Assembly: GCA_900239685.1 (NCBI GenBank)
Contig: OENT01000063.1
Location: 124,001-188,000, forward strand
Reading direction: 5' to 3'
Source of the DNA: Rotaria macrura
Lineage: Eukaryota > Rotifera > Eurotatoria > Philodinida > Philodinidae
Length of the DNA stretch: 64,000 nucleotides
A model generated the notes under the pieces. The model made no database searches. It had not been told where the DNA came from and saw nothing but the letters and a program-made list of their open reading frames with translations. Positions 25,691 through 39,500 of this stretch are shown piece by piece (positions within the stretch are counted from its first letter, which is position 1; each line of letters begins with the position of its first letter). The position numbers and the translations under genes were made by a program.

Positions 25691-28510
25691 ATGAACATCA
25701 TTAATTCTAACCAATACATATTTACTAGTTTATCTGTGCAACACTGAGATTGTAGCAAAGCTATGTTTCACAAATTAAATTGCTAACATATTCTTTTTCT
25801 TAACAGTGTTATCAATTTTCGTAGGCTTAACTACTTCAATAATACTTTTGATATTTATATATAAATTCTAGTTGTACGGTCAATAGCATGTTGACCAATG
25901 GCTTATTTTAAGCAATTGATATGTTGAAAAAGCAAAATATCTATCCAAGAAAGAACATTCTTAATGAAGTGTTCTAAAAATTTGATTCTTGTCTGTAACT
26001 ATAGTTAATTTGCTATTTTAACAATAAAATAATCGCATATACATCATTCACAACTCGCATAATAATAATCAGTAGCTAAACTAAGAAAATATCTAAATGT
26101 CGTTCGATATGCTAAGATAGCAAGTTTTTTTTTTTGTTCACATATGTTATTCGAAATTCATATAAATGAAGTGTTCTATGAATTCGTTTTGTACTATTTT
26201 ATGTATCAATCATGTGTAACTAAAACACCAATCAATCACTTATAGTAGATGAAAGTAATGAGAGATTCTACGGCTACGCGGATTGTCAAAAACTGACGAA
26301 CCTCTGTAATTATTGTTTTACTATATTTTGCCACTGTCTTTAATAAAAGTTTGTTAGCTAGAAAATGATCATGCGCTTTCGAATTATTTTCCACTCTTTT
26401 TCATTGACTCTAGTAATTGACTATATCAAAGTGTATCGATCGTTGGAAAAATATTTCTTCGAATCTATAATGATGATTTCAATAGTATTTTACATATCTT
26501 GTATATTTGACAATTACTTAAGCAAGAATCAAACCATCTGGTCCTTTCGATTAATCATCGCAGTGACAGGAAAGTTGCAAAACACTAGAACAGTGAACAT
26601 TTGTCAACATCGTAATGTATTATGCCGATTACAGATGTCAAAACGATAGATTCATCGCAAACCAATACTCAACTTCAGCAAAATCCTTTGAATTATGTCT
26701 AAACTTGTCAAGAAAAAAAGAAAAGTCATCATCAAAAATAGACCATACGACTGTGTACATCGGTAATGCTTGATTCAATAGACAATGTATTGTCTACTGC
26801 AAAATTCGAGTAATGACATGTATTTACGAGAAAAGTGAACAGCTTTTCTATAAAATTGTTTGTAGATAGGAATCATTGAATCTAGATCGTCAATGCAACA
26901 GTGAATGAATACATGCGAACTTCAGAAATCGAAAATTAATATCAGAATGTTGCCCTTAGTCTCAAAACGGACATATTTGAACACATATATGTAACATTCA
27001 GTATTTATTTGTTTACTTTGAAATGATGTTAATAACCCGAAGAAAATTTGACTCGTACGTAAGAAAAGGTTGATAAAAATGCATTGAAAGGATGAGTTTT
27101 ATTTAAAAGAGAAAAATGTCGTCCTTCGTAGTAATAGTATCGCATGAAATTGTAACTTATGCAATATGAGACTCCTTTTTCAGTACAATAGTGAACAAGT
27201 ATGAAGCAGTGTACTATAGTAGAAAAATATTTAAAAAAAATTAAGTTTCTATCACGTTTCAATAGAGTCTTGTTCGAATGATTTTTGACAAGATTTTTTC
27301 TACTTTATTTGATAATTTTCACAAGAATTTACAATCTAGTTGAATGTTTTTCTTTCGTCTAGTTTTTATTTGCAAGATTTTTATTATTTAGAATTTACAG
27401 ATCAATCATACTGATGAAAGACATAATTGTGTATCGTTCAATGAACACACCAAAAAAACACGATTGAATTGTTTTGTAGTATGAATGTGAATCTAGACAA
27501 CATTCTCAACCTCTTTTAACCTAACTTGTACAGTTCTAATTGTATTAAACCGGTTGATCTATATTGAGCGAGACTTACAAATAACTTTTGTTTCATTTGT
27601 GGACACTTGCAAATGATCAATCTAAATCATGAATCTGCATTGTCTAGCATTTTGTGTACCAGTGTTTCATATGTAGTTTTCTATGAAAATGCAATAGTGA
27701 TTGGAAACAAAAATAGATTATATTGAATTTTGTCATGTAGTAACAAGGTATCGATTGTTTCCTAAATTGTCATATGAATATGCGAAGAAAAAAGATGCTT
27801 CTTCATTATGGAAAACAATAATCATAAATGGATATTTGCATCCCTCTTTTATCATAAGAAAATTTCACGTGAGATATTGTTGTGATCATGATTGAAGTTA
27901 GTGATTTGACCTGAGCTCACAACATAACTGAATCTCATCTTTGTAATGCATCTGTTAACGGTAGCGATCGATCTAATATACATTTATGAATATTCTATTC
28001 TGTTTGTTTTCATTGCATAAGATTAAAATTATTAGTCAATTATATTCAAATAGGATCTAATAAAATCGATTGTTTTTATTATTTCTTTACAAAAAAAGCA
28101 ATAGTAAAAATAAGCCAATTAATTAAGTAATTAAATATTTTGAAGAAGCCGGTGACATTCAAACACACACATGTTATTTGCGCCATCGTTCTACTTTTTA
28201 TAAACTCCTAAAATAGATAAATAAAATAGCAATGAAATATACCATGTTTGAAATATCATTACACAGTAGAAATCAATCAACAATAAGATACAATAATTAA
28301 TTATTAGAGTACTGATCATACGCACGAACTGTAGCCAAAGTAAACAAAAACATGATCATAAACGAAAACAAGAACACTCTTTAATCATAACCGAAATATT
28401 AGTATAGCTAAATCATGTATCTTTGAGATATGTGCACAAAACAAAAACAACACATGTTGCAAATATTTCATTCATTTACTCTTCAGTGTCATGTTGTATG
28501 TGGTCTGTTG

Positions 28511-31500
28511 TTATTCATCAGTTTGAGGATTTGGTTTGTTTGCGGTCTCTTCTGTTTGGTCAGTATTAGTATCGTCTGTAAAAGTATTTAGAATGATTTT
28601 CAGGGAAACAAAAATAAAGCGAAGAAAAATGCGTTTATTCTATGTTCAAGTTCGTTTTCATTGAAGAATTGTATGTACACATGTATTTAAAAAACATGTT
28701 TTTTTTTAAGTACCTCTCAATTGTCCTGGCTTTTTGTCTGGTTCAAGTTCAAGCGAAATTCTCTTATCACCTTCGCCTATATCTAACCATCGATCAACAG
28801 GAAAACTACAGAGAAAATATAAAAATCAATTTTCTGATATATGATATAATTCACGTACTTGTAAGTTTCATTACGTGAAACATGACGAATTTCAATTGAA
28901 TCAAGATACCAGCCGTCCCCTAAACCACTGCGATCATGTTCAATACGGATCGTATTGATCTAATATATAGATCGTGAGCTAAAGAATCTAGATTCTATGT
29001 TTAAATTTTAAATTCTACTTTTCCAACGTCAGCTGCATTTATTTGAAAACGATTCGTGACACCTTCTTCAAATAATTTTCCTTCATCATCAAGTGGTTCT
29101 TTTAATTGATTTCGTTCTAATTTAGCCATATCACCATAAATACTTAAGAATACATTGGCATCTGTAATTGATGACAAGAAAATATTATTTTCTTTATTCG
29201 AACAAGTAAAATAACGTAATCGACTCACCAGTTCCAGCTGATCGTCGATTGCCTGTTTTCACTATTATTTCATATTCAACGACACTTGTATCTTTTGCAG
29301 GTGCTAAATATTTAGAAAAATAATTATAATTAACATGAAATAGTAGTTTCTGTTTTCTGAGAAATAGTTAAAGCAAAAGCGTAGTATAGCAGTAACCAGA
29401 AGGAGCAGCTAAACATATATCTATTCAACCAACCCTCATTATCGAAAAAGTCATCATCTTGAACTTTTTCGGTAGAGGACTCATTTTTAACTTTTTCATC
29501 TGTCGACGATATCGAAGGACGTCTTTTGTCTTTGTCATCTTCTACTTCTGATATATGCGAAATATTTTAAATAATGTAAAGAAAAAAAACTAAATTCTAT
29601 TTACCAGCTTTAGCTTTTGATTCTGGTTTTTTATTCGGTTCAAGATCAAGACTTGTGCGTTTATCGTCTTGACCGACATCGAGCCATCGATCAACAGGAA
29701 ACCTAAATAAATTGAATTGGTAGGAAAAAAAAACAAGAAGCAATCATTCATACACGACAGTATCATCATTATATTTGACTTCAATGAAATCTAAAAACCA
29801 TGCTGAAGCTGTACCAGTATTATCATGTTCAATAGTTATATTTTTTAACTAGAAACAAATCAATTGAATGAATTTTAAATGAAGATTTTAAAAATATAAA
29901 ATATAAAACATAAAACCAACTTTTCCGATATTGAGATTTTCAAAAGTAAATTCATCTTTTCGACCTTTCTCAAACGGATCCTTATTGATGGTAGAATTTT
30001 TAAGTTGATATCGAAGAATTTTATTTTTGTCACCATACAGAGAAATAAATACATTTGCATCAGTTCCTGCTAGACTAACTGAACCTGTTTGAACCGTAAT
30101 TGTATATTCAATATCTAGATTAAAAGAAAATTTTCATTGAAAAACTGATTAACTTCCTAGATGTACTGACTCTTATTTGAATCAGTTGTTGATTCAACTG
30201 TAGAAGATGTTGTTTTAGTTGGTTCTTGAAATAAATAATGAAATCTTTCTTTTTTTATATTCTGTTATTTTAATAATCATTTACTTTTATCGTCTTTTTT
30301 AGGTGTTTTTTGTTCGTCAACTTTAGTTGGTTTTTTATTGGAATCGTTGGTACGTGTTGATGATTGTCCTTGATCAGTTCGTTTGGGCACTTGTGGTGAT
30401 TGTCGAGATACGAGTGTTCCTGGAGTTTTGGTTTCTATGAAAATAAAAATTATTTACAATAATGCCTTTCCAACTAATATACTCAATGCACGTTTTAACT
30501 TTTTACTATGTTTTCTGACATTCTTGTCTTAAACGAAAGAATTATTAGTTCAAATTATATACTACTAGAAGTCCAAATAGTGTCACAACTCAATTGTCGT
30601 AATATTCATAGTTGATCGATACGATCTACGTAAGTGTCTGTATCTCGACCCATACTTTGAACAGAGTAATCATTGAAAAACATCAATAAATTATGTTCGT
30701 TTTTCTGAAAATTCGAAGATCTTATTGGAAACATGAACTTTACATTCGGATAAACTTTTATGATGATATTAATAGACTAAAAAAAAATATTCAACGACAT
30801 AAATAGAGTTCAAGATATAAATCACTCGTAGCAGAGATGCATTTAAATACATTTATGCACACAAAAAAAGAAATTCGACTGACGAGATAAGAACAGACTA
30901 TGCTCGAAATGAAGCTTATCGAATGAAATAGTATCCTCGTTAGTAATGTATTTACTATGCACATTAAATTACTTTTATCTTCTTTTGCATCTGAAGTTGG
31001 TTGAACAATAGCTAAATTCATACGAAGAATAATACTCAATAAGATTATAAAATTCATTTCTTTTAAACTTACATCCTTCAGGATATAAATCAACGACAGT
31101 GGTTGTTGAATCGATTGGTTGCGATAATAAAAATCTAAATAGACAGATTATCCTAAAAAAATATTTCATAAAAAACAAATATGATCCTACCTGATTCTCG
31201 TTTTACGTTTATTGTCGGCAACTTCAATGGAATCAAGTGGCCACGATTCAATGTTATTACATACTAATACAATCTTGGTCATCTGTAAAGATAAAATAAA
31301 TTTATTTACGATTTCAAACATTGACTTTCATACTTTTCCAGCATCGAATGCTTTCTTTTTAAGTGTCATTGATTGTCCATCATATTTCTTAGCTTCAGGA
31401 TCATCCGTACGAAATTCGATGGGACCTGAACTTCCATTGTCACCATAGATAATTAAACGTATTGAACTTTGATCATCATCACCATACATAATAACATCAT

Positions 31501-34161
31501 TACTTCTAACTTTTATTTCGTACGTTATTTCTATACAACAAGAAAAAACCAATTAATTAGTTGAATTGTTCGAGAAAAGAAAACTATCTATTTTCATGCT
31601 CTATCTTACCTGTTCGATCAGGTGGAGCTATTTAAAAATGAAAAGACAGAACATTCGTCAAATGTAATGATCTATTTAATAATATCGAAAAAAATTCATC
31701 AACTTACAATCAGCTGCTCCTTTAGCAATTTGATCTCGAACTTCTTTCATTGCACGTTCAATAGCTCGTTCAGCAGCCACATCGTCTAAAATAGAGAACA
31801 CAGGCCGTGTTATTTTCTTGTGAATTCGACGTAAGTTCATCAAACAACAGAGAAAGAGGAAAATTTCATGCGTAGTAAAACATCAGAAGTATTTGAAAAG
31901 TTCATGCAACGTTCCTGTTTGTGTCGTTTTTTTTACGAAAAAAAAAATAATCTCACTTGGTGAATTTTTTATTTCTGAAAAAAAGCATGTTTCAAAAATG
32001 AAATCATAGATGAAAATTTAAAAGAAAAACAAAATTCAAATTTTATTATTCAACAATCAACTTACTCTGATCCTTGGCCAAAGAAAGTGCTTCATCAAAT
32101 GTTTGTTCCGCTTCACGATATTGTCGTAATTTAGTTTGACTATGTGAAACAAGAACTTTAGCATTCAATTGCCATACTGTATCGCTAACAGCAACAGCTT
32201 CTGTAAATGATCGTTCACCATATCGTTTCGATCTTTCATAATCACCTACATAGAATTATTATTAAAAAAGTAGAGGAAAAAACGCAATATTCTTTTCTTT
32301 TTTTTTGTATAGAACGAACCAAGTCCAAAATGACATTGACCAATTTCATGAAATAGCCAGGCCTTTTCTAATGATGATGTTGCTAGAGGAATCTTCTTCT
32401 CCCATACTTGAATAGCTTGTGGAAATTGTCCACTACGTGCATATACACGACCCAAATTATCCAATGCACGTGAAGAACGTTCAGTATATTGTTTGATTTC
32501 AGCAATTTTCAAATCACGATAATGATATTCTAATGATTTATTATAATCACCTAATTCTAGATAAGCATTGCCTAAACGTGAATAAACATCGGCAAGTACG
32601 GATTGTTTTTCAGCAAATTTGCGTTCATCCAATCGTTCACAGAAATCAAGTAAACGTTGAGCACGACGACGAGCATCAATAAATAGATCTTTGTTTTGTT
32701 CTAAAAGAAAACAATATACAATAGAACGGTTTTTTTTCTCCATTCCATATGAAAAATCATGAGAATCTATTTACGATCATCAATAGCTTCGAGTTCTTGA
32801 CGAATGTGCTTATATGATTCTTCGTCTCCTTCTGGCTTTTTAGTGAATTTTGTACGAGCATAGAGTGGTTTTTCTTGTCGCCAAAATTCTGTACGACTAT
32901 CCAAATAATCAATTCCATCTGATGCCAACTGGTAAATAGCATCACCTGTTTTTGTATTTGCTTTTGTAACAACTATATGTTATGAAAATTTATTTCAAAT
33001 TAAAAGAGAATAACAATTCGTAGCACACGAATCTCACCAGAATTACTGATAATCTTTTCGAGAAATGCACGATCTTCAAAAAGATCACCTAAAAGTTGTT
33101 TAGTTGTTTTTGGATTAGCAACAGGCGTATGTTGTTTTCGTTGTACAGCAGCTTCTTTCTTTTGTGAAGCACGCACATAACCCATCGGTTGCTTTTTTTT
33201 CTACATAATTAGTTAGCAAAAAACAAATGATAAAACAAAAATTAATAAAACTAGAAATTAATCTTCTATTTAGTCATCTAAACAGTGAGCAATGAAATTA
33301 TCAAGCATTATCTATCGTTGCAATTTAATCACACATATATAATTAGTTTCGAATGAGGAAAGAAAAAAGAAATCACCTTTTTGGCTTCGTCCTGTGAAAT
33401 GACATGCAAGTGTGCAAAAGTCTTACAAAATATTGATAGGTTCGTTTTACCTCGTCATTCTTGTAGAAAATTGATAGGTCACCGCTAGCTTCAAGTTTAA
33501 CACGATTCGGATCTTAATATAATAAGTAAAAAAGATAGTAAGGAAAAGTTTTACATCATATTATTTCGATGATGTCTGTCTTACCACCAACTGAGTTATC
33601 GATGGCTTCTTGAGCTTTGTTAATACCCAATTGGAATTCTCGAAGATCACCACGTAGTTTTTTACCGCGATGATAAAACATCAATGCTAATTCGAATTCA
33701 CCCATGGCATAGAGAGCTTCGGCTTTTTGATATAAACCCTGCGAAACAGTCGAACAGTATCTAGAATCAAAGCTAACAAGAAACAAGAAAATTTACTTTA
33801 GTAAATTCTTTATTGGTCTTCAACGAATGCTCTGCATCTTGTAACGAAAGATCATTTTTCCCTAGTTTTAAATAGCATGCCGATCGTGAAACTAATGCAT
33901 TCAAACGATCAGTTGTATCCTTTTCTGTGGCTTTTTCTTCATCTTGTGGTAGCAGATCAAGTCCCTACAATAGTTATCATCTATATTGACTTTCTTTTTT
34001 TTTATCGATAAAACTAAATTTACCTCTGTATAACATTGAATTGCTTTTGAATATAGCTTATCGCGAGCAAACTTTTCACCTTCGCCCATCAATGCTTGAA
34101 AACTTTTCAATGGGCCTTTTGCCTCCGAAGAAACACTGACTTCATCGTCTTTTTTAACCAT
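28511..34161 (-). CDS. ODAD4-like: ODAD4/TTC25-like TPR protein fused to three PLAT domains
   Basis: ODAD4 (TTC25) is needed to dock outer dynein arms on ciliary doublets. Exons (-): 34161-34024, 33964-33797, 33738-33585, 33512-33451, 33391-33377, 33200-33038, 32972-32775, 32700-32320, 32245-32066, 31785-31708, 31627-31610, 31530-31334, 31282-31191, 31134-31073, 31011-30973, 30434-30285, 30224-30171, 30114-29921, 29848-29754, 29702-29605, 29547-29434, 29303-29229, 29161-29019, 28959-28859, 28805-28714, 28575-28511. Phase is continuous over 862 codons to a TAA. Residues 1-~335 match ODAD4: TPRs with FELALMFYHRGKKLR, INKAQEAIDNSVG, and later YLDSRTEFWRQEKPLYAR. PLAT domains span ~340-456, ~538-666 and ~705-841, joined by Lys/Thr/Ser-rich linkers. 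Human ODAD4 has no PLAT that I know of. Two of the exons are microexons of 15 and 18 bp. The junction at 32066/31785 should be verified by RNA. Confidence 0.85.
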
Positions 34162-34833
34162 TGTTCGTCTTGATACTTGATGTATGCGATAGAGTTCTGT
34201 CCGTTTTGTTTCAAAGCGACGGAAATCTTGTTGAGAACAACAACCATTTTCAATTCATAACCTACGCTAGACAACAACACCTACTTGTTTTTCTCTCGAT
34301 AGAGACCGCTCATTGCCAATCGATTGCCTATTTTTATGATGCACATCAATTTATACTAGAATATATCAGTTCACATTAAATGCATGCATACCACTTACAA
34401 GCATACGTTGTCACTTTTATTAATGTTGAATTTCATTCGAAAAATGAATCGAACTCAACCGTAGCATCTAATTCTTTCGAATTCCATTTAACTTCCTCCT
34501 ATCGATAGACACACACACAAACACAATATTTGTATCTTCCATGAAATGAATATTTGACATTTCAACGTATATTATTAAAAATCTTTACACAAGTTCAAAA
34601 ACTCTCGTTGAAAGTACAACTTTCAAGCGTAGAAATGTTTGTCTCATTAAATTTTAACTTAAAACACACAGTTTCTTACTGCTTTGAATGAATCTATGTC
34701 TAGTTTTATTTTACTTTTGACAGTCTCAACGTCAAAATCTCCATCTAGATTGCTCTAATAATGAAGATTAAACACAAAATATTGTTTCTTGTACAGAATC
34801 AACTTATATCTTTGTATTGATTAGAATAAATCG

Positions 34834-35031
34834 TTGATTCTAACTAGACAAAAATCTAGTCGAAAAGAAATTTGTGTGGGATTCGATAATTCATTCAAAG
34901 ATCAATGTCAAGAAATTCCTATGAATGATTCATTGTATATTAATCTACAAAATCATTACAATGACTATCAAGAAGTATTCTATCAAGTATTCCATAGATA
35001 TTTTGACTATTCATTACAATTATGCCAATGA
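34834..35031 (+). CDS. Uncertain coding segment, possible terminal exon
   Basis: About 65 open codons end in TGA at 35029-35031, with ordinary residue composition rather than the lysine/isoleucine-rich look of random AT-rich frames. It has no ATG near its start, so it would need an upstream exon. AG dinucleotides near 34845 could serve as an acceptor. No family is recognised. Confidence 0.2.
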   Translation: MILTRQKSSRKEICVGFDNSFKDQCQEIPMNDSLYINLQNHYNDYQEVFYQVFHRYFDYSLQLCQ

Positions 35032-36477
35032 TTTATCTATGGTTATAAAATTTCTTTCTTTTTCATAGAGATCTAGTTGAATCAAGATGATTTGTGAAGA
35101 TAATTTTTTACTTTTAAATATCATACTTATATCATTTTGATGCAAGATTCTTTAAAAATCATATGTATGTGTGATTATATCAAACGGCATAATGCTTGTT
35201 AGAAAAGAAAGAGTTTTTCTCTAATAGATGGAATACTTTGAACTTTACTTTCATCGTTAATGAATGGTTTTAGATGACATATTTTTGATGAACCTATCGA
35301 TATTATCATTCGTTTCAACTACTAAATAAAATTGTTACTTCCATCGCAAGAAGAAATATGATGTGTAAAACTATGAAATGTCGTCAATAGTGTATGAAGA
35401 TATTCACAAATATAAATTTTGCGGTGTCATTTGGCACACATTTTGAATGTGTATCGATACGAACAACTGCTAATCTTAGTATGAAATCATACTTGTGAAA
35501 GAAGAGCCACATAGAAAAAAATGATGATGTCATACTTAATCACGTTTTACAATAATCCTGTGACAGATCTTAATTTCATGTTCGTGTTTATCAAGCTTCA
35601 TGATATTCTATCAATTCTGTCTTTCTCGAAAGGCACAGTCAAACTGGAGAGATACGAATTACTAATTTTAACACCCCTCTGCAATTCCTTCTTTCTCATT
35701 TTAATATTTTTGTATTGTTTCATTAATAGAAACTGTATGTTTTTTTTTCATTTTCAAATCTCCTACTGATACTACTGTTATATAAATATATGAGAGAGAA
35801 AAGAAATCAAAAATAAAACTATTTCAATTATTCAATAGCAGTATAATGTCACTAAAGTATGCAATTCGTAATATCTGTCATTATTTACCGATCAATACCT
35901 GACTTTTTCATCGTCAGAAAAAAAAATTACTATTTTCACGGGTTACTAATGCCTATGAGAGCATGAAGAAAATGTCATGAACAACATTTTGCTCTTCGTG
36001 ATTTAATTGTATGATTGATGGACATACTTCATATGAGTAAATTTACTTAGATTAGAAAAAAATTACTCATCAACAGTCAAATAAAACATCTATATATACA
36101 TACATACAAACATATATGTGTATACTTATATATGTTTCTATAGATATCGCAAGTTGTCAAAATGAAATATTTTCAACTTGATTCGTTAAAATCGAAATGA
36201 AGATTGGTTGAAGGAATAGGAAAGAAAAAGGGCAGCTAAAAAGAGATTGAAAAGAAAACGAAAGAGAAAGCTTAAATTACTCTTTACGGGTTCCTGCACG
36301 CGTTTGCGCGTGATGAATGCCATGATCTTCATAATTGTTATAAAACACGCTCGTGTCAACATTCGTTTACCATATTATTATTCAAACTGGCGTCTTCCGA
36401 TATTTCACATCACATATCCGATGAACTCTACTATCCGAATCGACAATTTTTAAAACAATACATCAGTTTAGCAATAA

Positions 36478-36498
36478 ATGGAAATGATAATACATTAA
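36478..36498 (+). promoter_or_regulatory. Short upstream ORF before PHLPP
   Basis: A six-codon open frame (ATG to TAA) ends two bases before the PHLPP start codon. If the transcript includes it, it could lower initiation at the main ATG. This depends on where the mRNA begins, which is unknown. Confidence 0.35.
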
Positions 36499-36500
36499 AC

Positions 36501-39500
36501 ATGACTCCACCTGTAGGCGATAATGGACATTCTTGTTTAAATTCAACACTATCTTCTATAAATCCAATTAATCAAACAAATACAAATGTTATCGATGAAT
36601 GGCTTTTACTTGATTCGAATAATGGCTTTATTCGTTTATATGATCCCAACGATGCAACAACATCATACACACGTTCGAAGCTCGTACCTTGTACAATGTG
36701 GACAACAATTGAACAGATATGTTCAAGATTAAACAATGATTTAGATCCCCGAACATGGTATGTTCAATATCATGGTGATCGTATTCGTCATTTAAGACCT
36801 GATGAAGCACCCTTATTTATTCAACATAATTATCTTCTTTCAATCGGATTTTCCAGTGTTCAACGTTTACAACAAGAAGGTGATAAACATGATCTCGGTT
36901 ATCTCATTCGATTTCTATCAGGTAAAGAACACATAGTTCATTCTTATTGTTACACAAATCAATTGAAAATTATCTTTTAAAATTCAAGATCAATTAATAG
37001 TTGATCCTAAAATTCAACCTAGAAGTTTATCAACAATAGCTTGGATACGTAAAGGAAAATTAATACGCAAATGGATTAAAAGAAAATGTGTCATATCCAC
37101 TAGTCGATTAACTGTTTATCCTGGTCAGTGAAAATCTCATATTTATTTTTATCTAACTAATCTATTGTGTGTTTTCTTATAAGATGCCAATACGAATCCA
37201 TGTGTCCTAGAATTACAACGAGCTAATGTTGAAGAACTTCATCTTAAAGATAAGCCATTCTGTATTAAATTAACAGTTGATGATGGACGTGGCGGAGCTT
37301 TATTTATTGCTTTGAATAATGATGAAGAATATAGTCGATGGCTTAAACGTTTACGAAAAGTATTTTTTTTCTTTATCATATTATTTAAGTAATAATTGAT
37401 TTTCTCATTTTTTTTACTCTGTTTTAAGACAACGAATAAATTACCAGATATTGCTGATTACTCTTCAAGTCATTTAGAATTAATTCCAAAAGTTTTATTT
37501 GTTAATCCAAAATTAACTGTACTTAATTTGAGACATAACAATTTACTTATGCGACCAGTTAATGAGGCAGTTTTTACTGTTGGTATGTCTTTAGAAAAAT
37601 AAAGTTTTTGTTGTTCTTTTGAGAAAGAGAACATCGAGTAAGGTTTCGTACACAATTTTTACCTGTCAAGGTGCTTTGCAGTCCTATCGGAAACCTTTCA
37701 TATTGGACAAGCAATTAGATTTTCATACCGAACGTATATTATTCGGGTGAGAAAAAAAAAGGAAAGCGATTATCTAATCAGAGAATACTCATAACTGATT
37801 TTGTTTATAGATAGAAGTAGAATAGTTTGTCAAGGTTTTTATTATTGTTTCGAACAGATGATTCTTTTTTTCTTATCAGGTTGAATTCAAGATTTTTTTC
37901 TTCTTCTGACACAATATTAATTAAATATAAATAGGCAATGATTATGTTGAGAATTTCACTCGACAACAGTCGGCATTTCAGCGTAAACAAAATATTTAAT
38001 GTAGACTATTTCATTAAAACCTAAAGTTACACACAGATTGAATCTTGATTAGTAATCTAAGTTAACTTGGCCATGTCATATGTGATCGATGAGAGCAAAA
38101 AAAAAGGAGGCACAACGTACAAAGTCAATAGACTTTATTTGTATTAGAAGTGAATATTAATTCACTTAAAAGAAAGTCATATTGAATCTAAATAGTCATC
38201 TTGCTATGAATAGTTCATCTTTATAGATCACGATATTGATTCATGTGTATATTATGCTATTGGTTAAATTTCGTTTTTCCTTTATCTACTATGAATCTAT
38301 TATAGAATCGAAAATTTAGTGGCGATAATCAGAACTTAGCTACGAAAGTCCTTGAGAACGAAGGATTTCAAACTTTTGTTAATCTCACCAAAACGTCCTT
38401 GTACACTCAATATGAGCTTAAATAATAGTTACCAGTTCGATTCGTTTTTTCATAAGTGAAAAGATTCGCGTTTGTATCTTTGACAAACATGACTTAAGTA
38501 AAAATATTAACAATTCTTCAACATCAAGTATTTATTTGCAATGATAATAACAGATCTCATCGATTTTCGAACATGCTTACGATGTAGTACCAATTCATCT
38601 TTCGTAGACAATGCGTGATAAGTAGCAATTAATGGTCGAACCTTTTTTACGTATACATGTACTTCGTTGACAATTGTAATCATATTGAACTGTAAAACTA
38701 TAAGTTCAATATGCATTAACGAAAGAAATTTACAGAACGCAGAGAACATATAGATCGATGTAACAGTACTACACAGTTTTAGTTTTGATTTAAATAAATT
38801 TTTGAATATCTTCCAAGTACATTGTCTCTTTTCAAGTCACTTTACGCGATGCACCTTGACAAGATATGATGGGAATGTGAAATGAATAATTTGTAAATAT
38901 GTCACCGAAACGTTTTACGTGACTATCATGATATTAGCACAAGGATCAATAGATGATGAGTAATAACAAAAATTACAATAAGATTTTGTTTCCTTTTCGT
39001 TCAACAATGATTCATGTTTTTAAAAGAATTCATTTTAATCCAACTCACGAAACGCCGACTTATATAATCGTTCATGAACGTTATTGTTTTTCATGACGTA
39101 TTCGATTGAAAATTGTTTATAGAATAAACAAATACCTATCAGTCAAATGTAAAAATGCAATGATAATCTAATGTTCAATAGAAAAAAAAACAAAATACTT
39201 AATATATTCCATTTTTAGGTTGGCTGGATGATTTAACCCGTTTTCAATACTTGATAAGTTTAAATTTAGCTGATAATGATTTAAAAGCATTTCCTAATAT
39301 TGTATGTCATCTGTCTCGTCTCGTTGAATTAAATCTTGCCAGTAATAATATTGATTCAATTCCATCGGATATTGCAAAACTACAATCGTAAATCTAGTTT
39401 TTATAAAAACTAAAAAGGTTTTTACTTCCTAAATACTTTGCTTATATTCCTAGGCTAGAAGTTCTCAATTTACAAAGCAATCGTCTATCAACTCTACCGA

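Larger units (their letters stand above)
24042..28510. other. Intergenic region between convergent genes
   Basis: About 4.5 kb lies between the aminotransferase (+) and the ODAD4-PLAT gene (-). It contains the piggyBac-like MITE at 24172-24253 and two short open segments of unknown meaning (near 25220-25360 and 25577-25690). The rest is AT-rich with no gene that I can support. Confidence 0.6.
34162..36500. other. Intergenic region between divergent genes
   Basis: The 2.3 kb lie between the ODAD4-like gene (-) and PHLPP (+) and should hold both promoters. An open segment at 34834-35031 looks protein-like but has no ATG near its start. I recognise nothing else. Confidence 0.55.
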
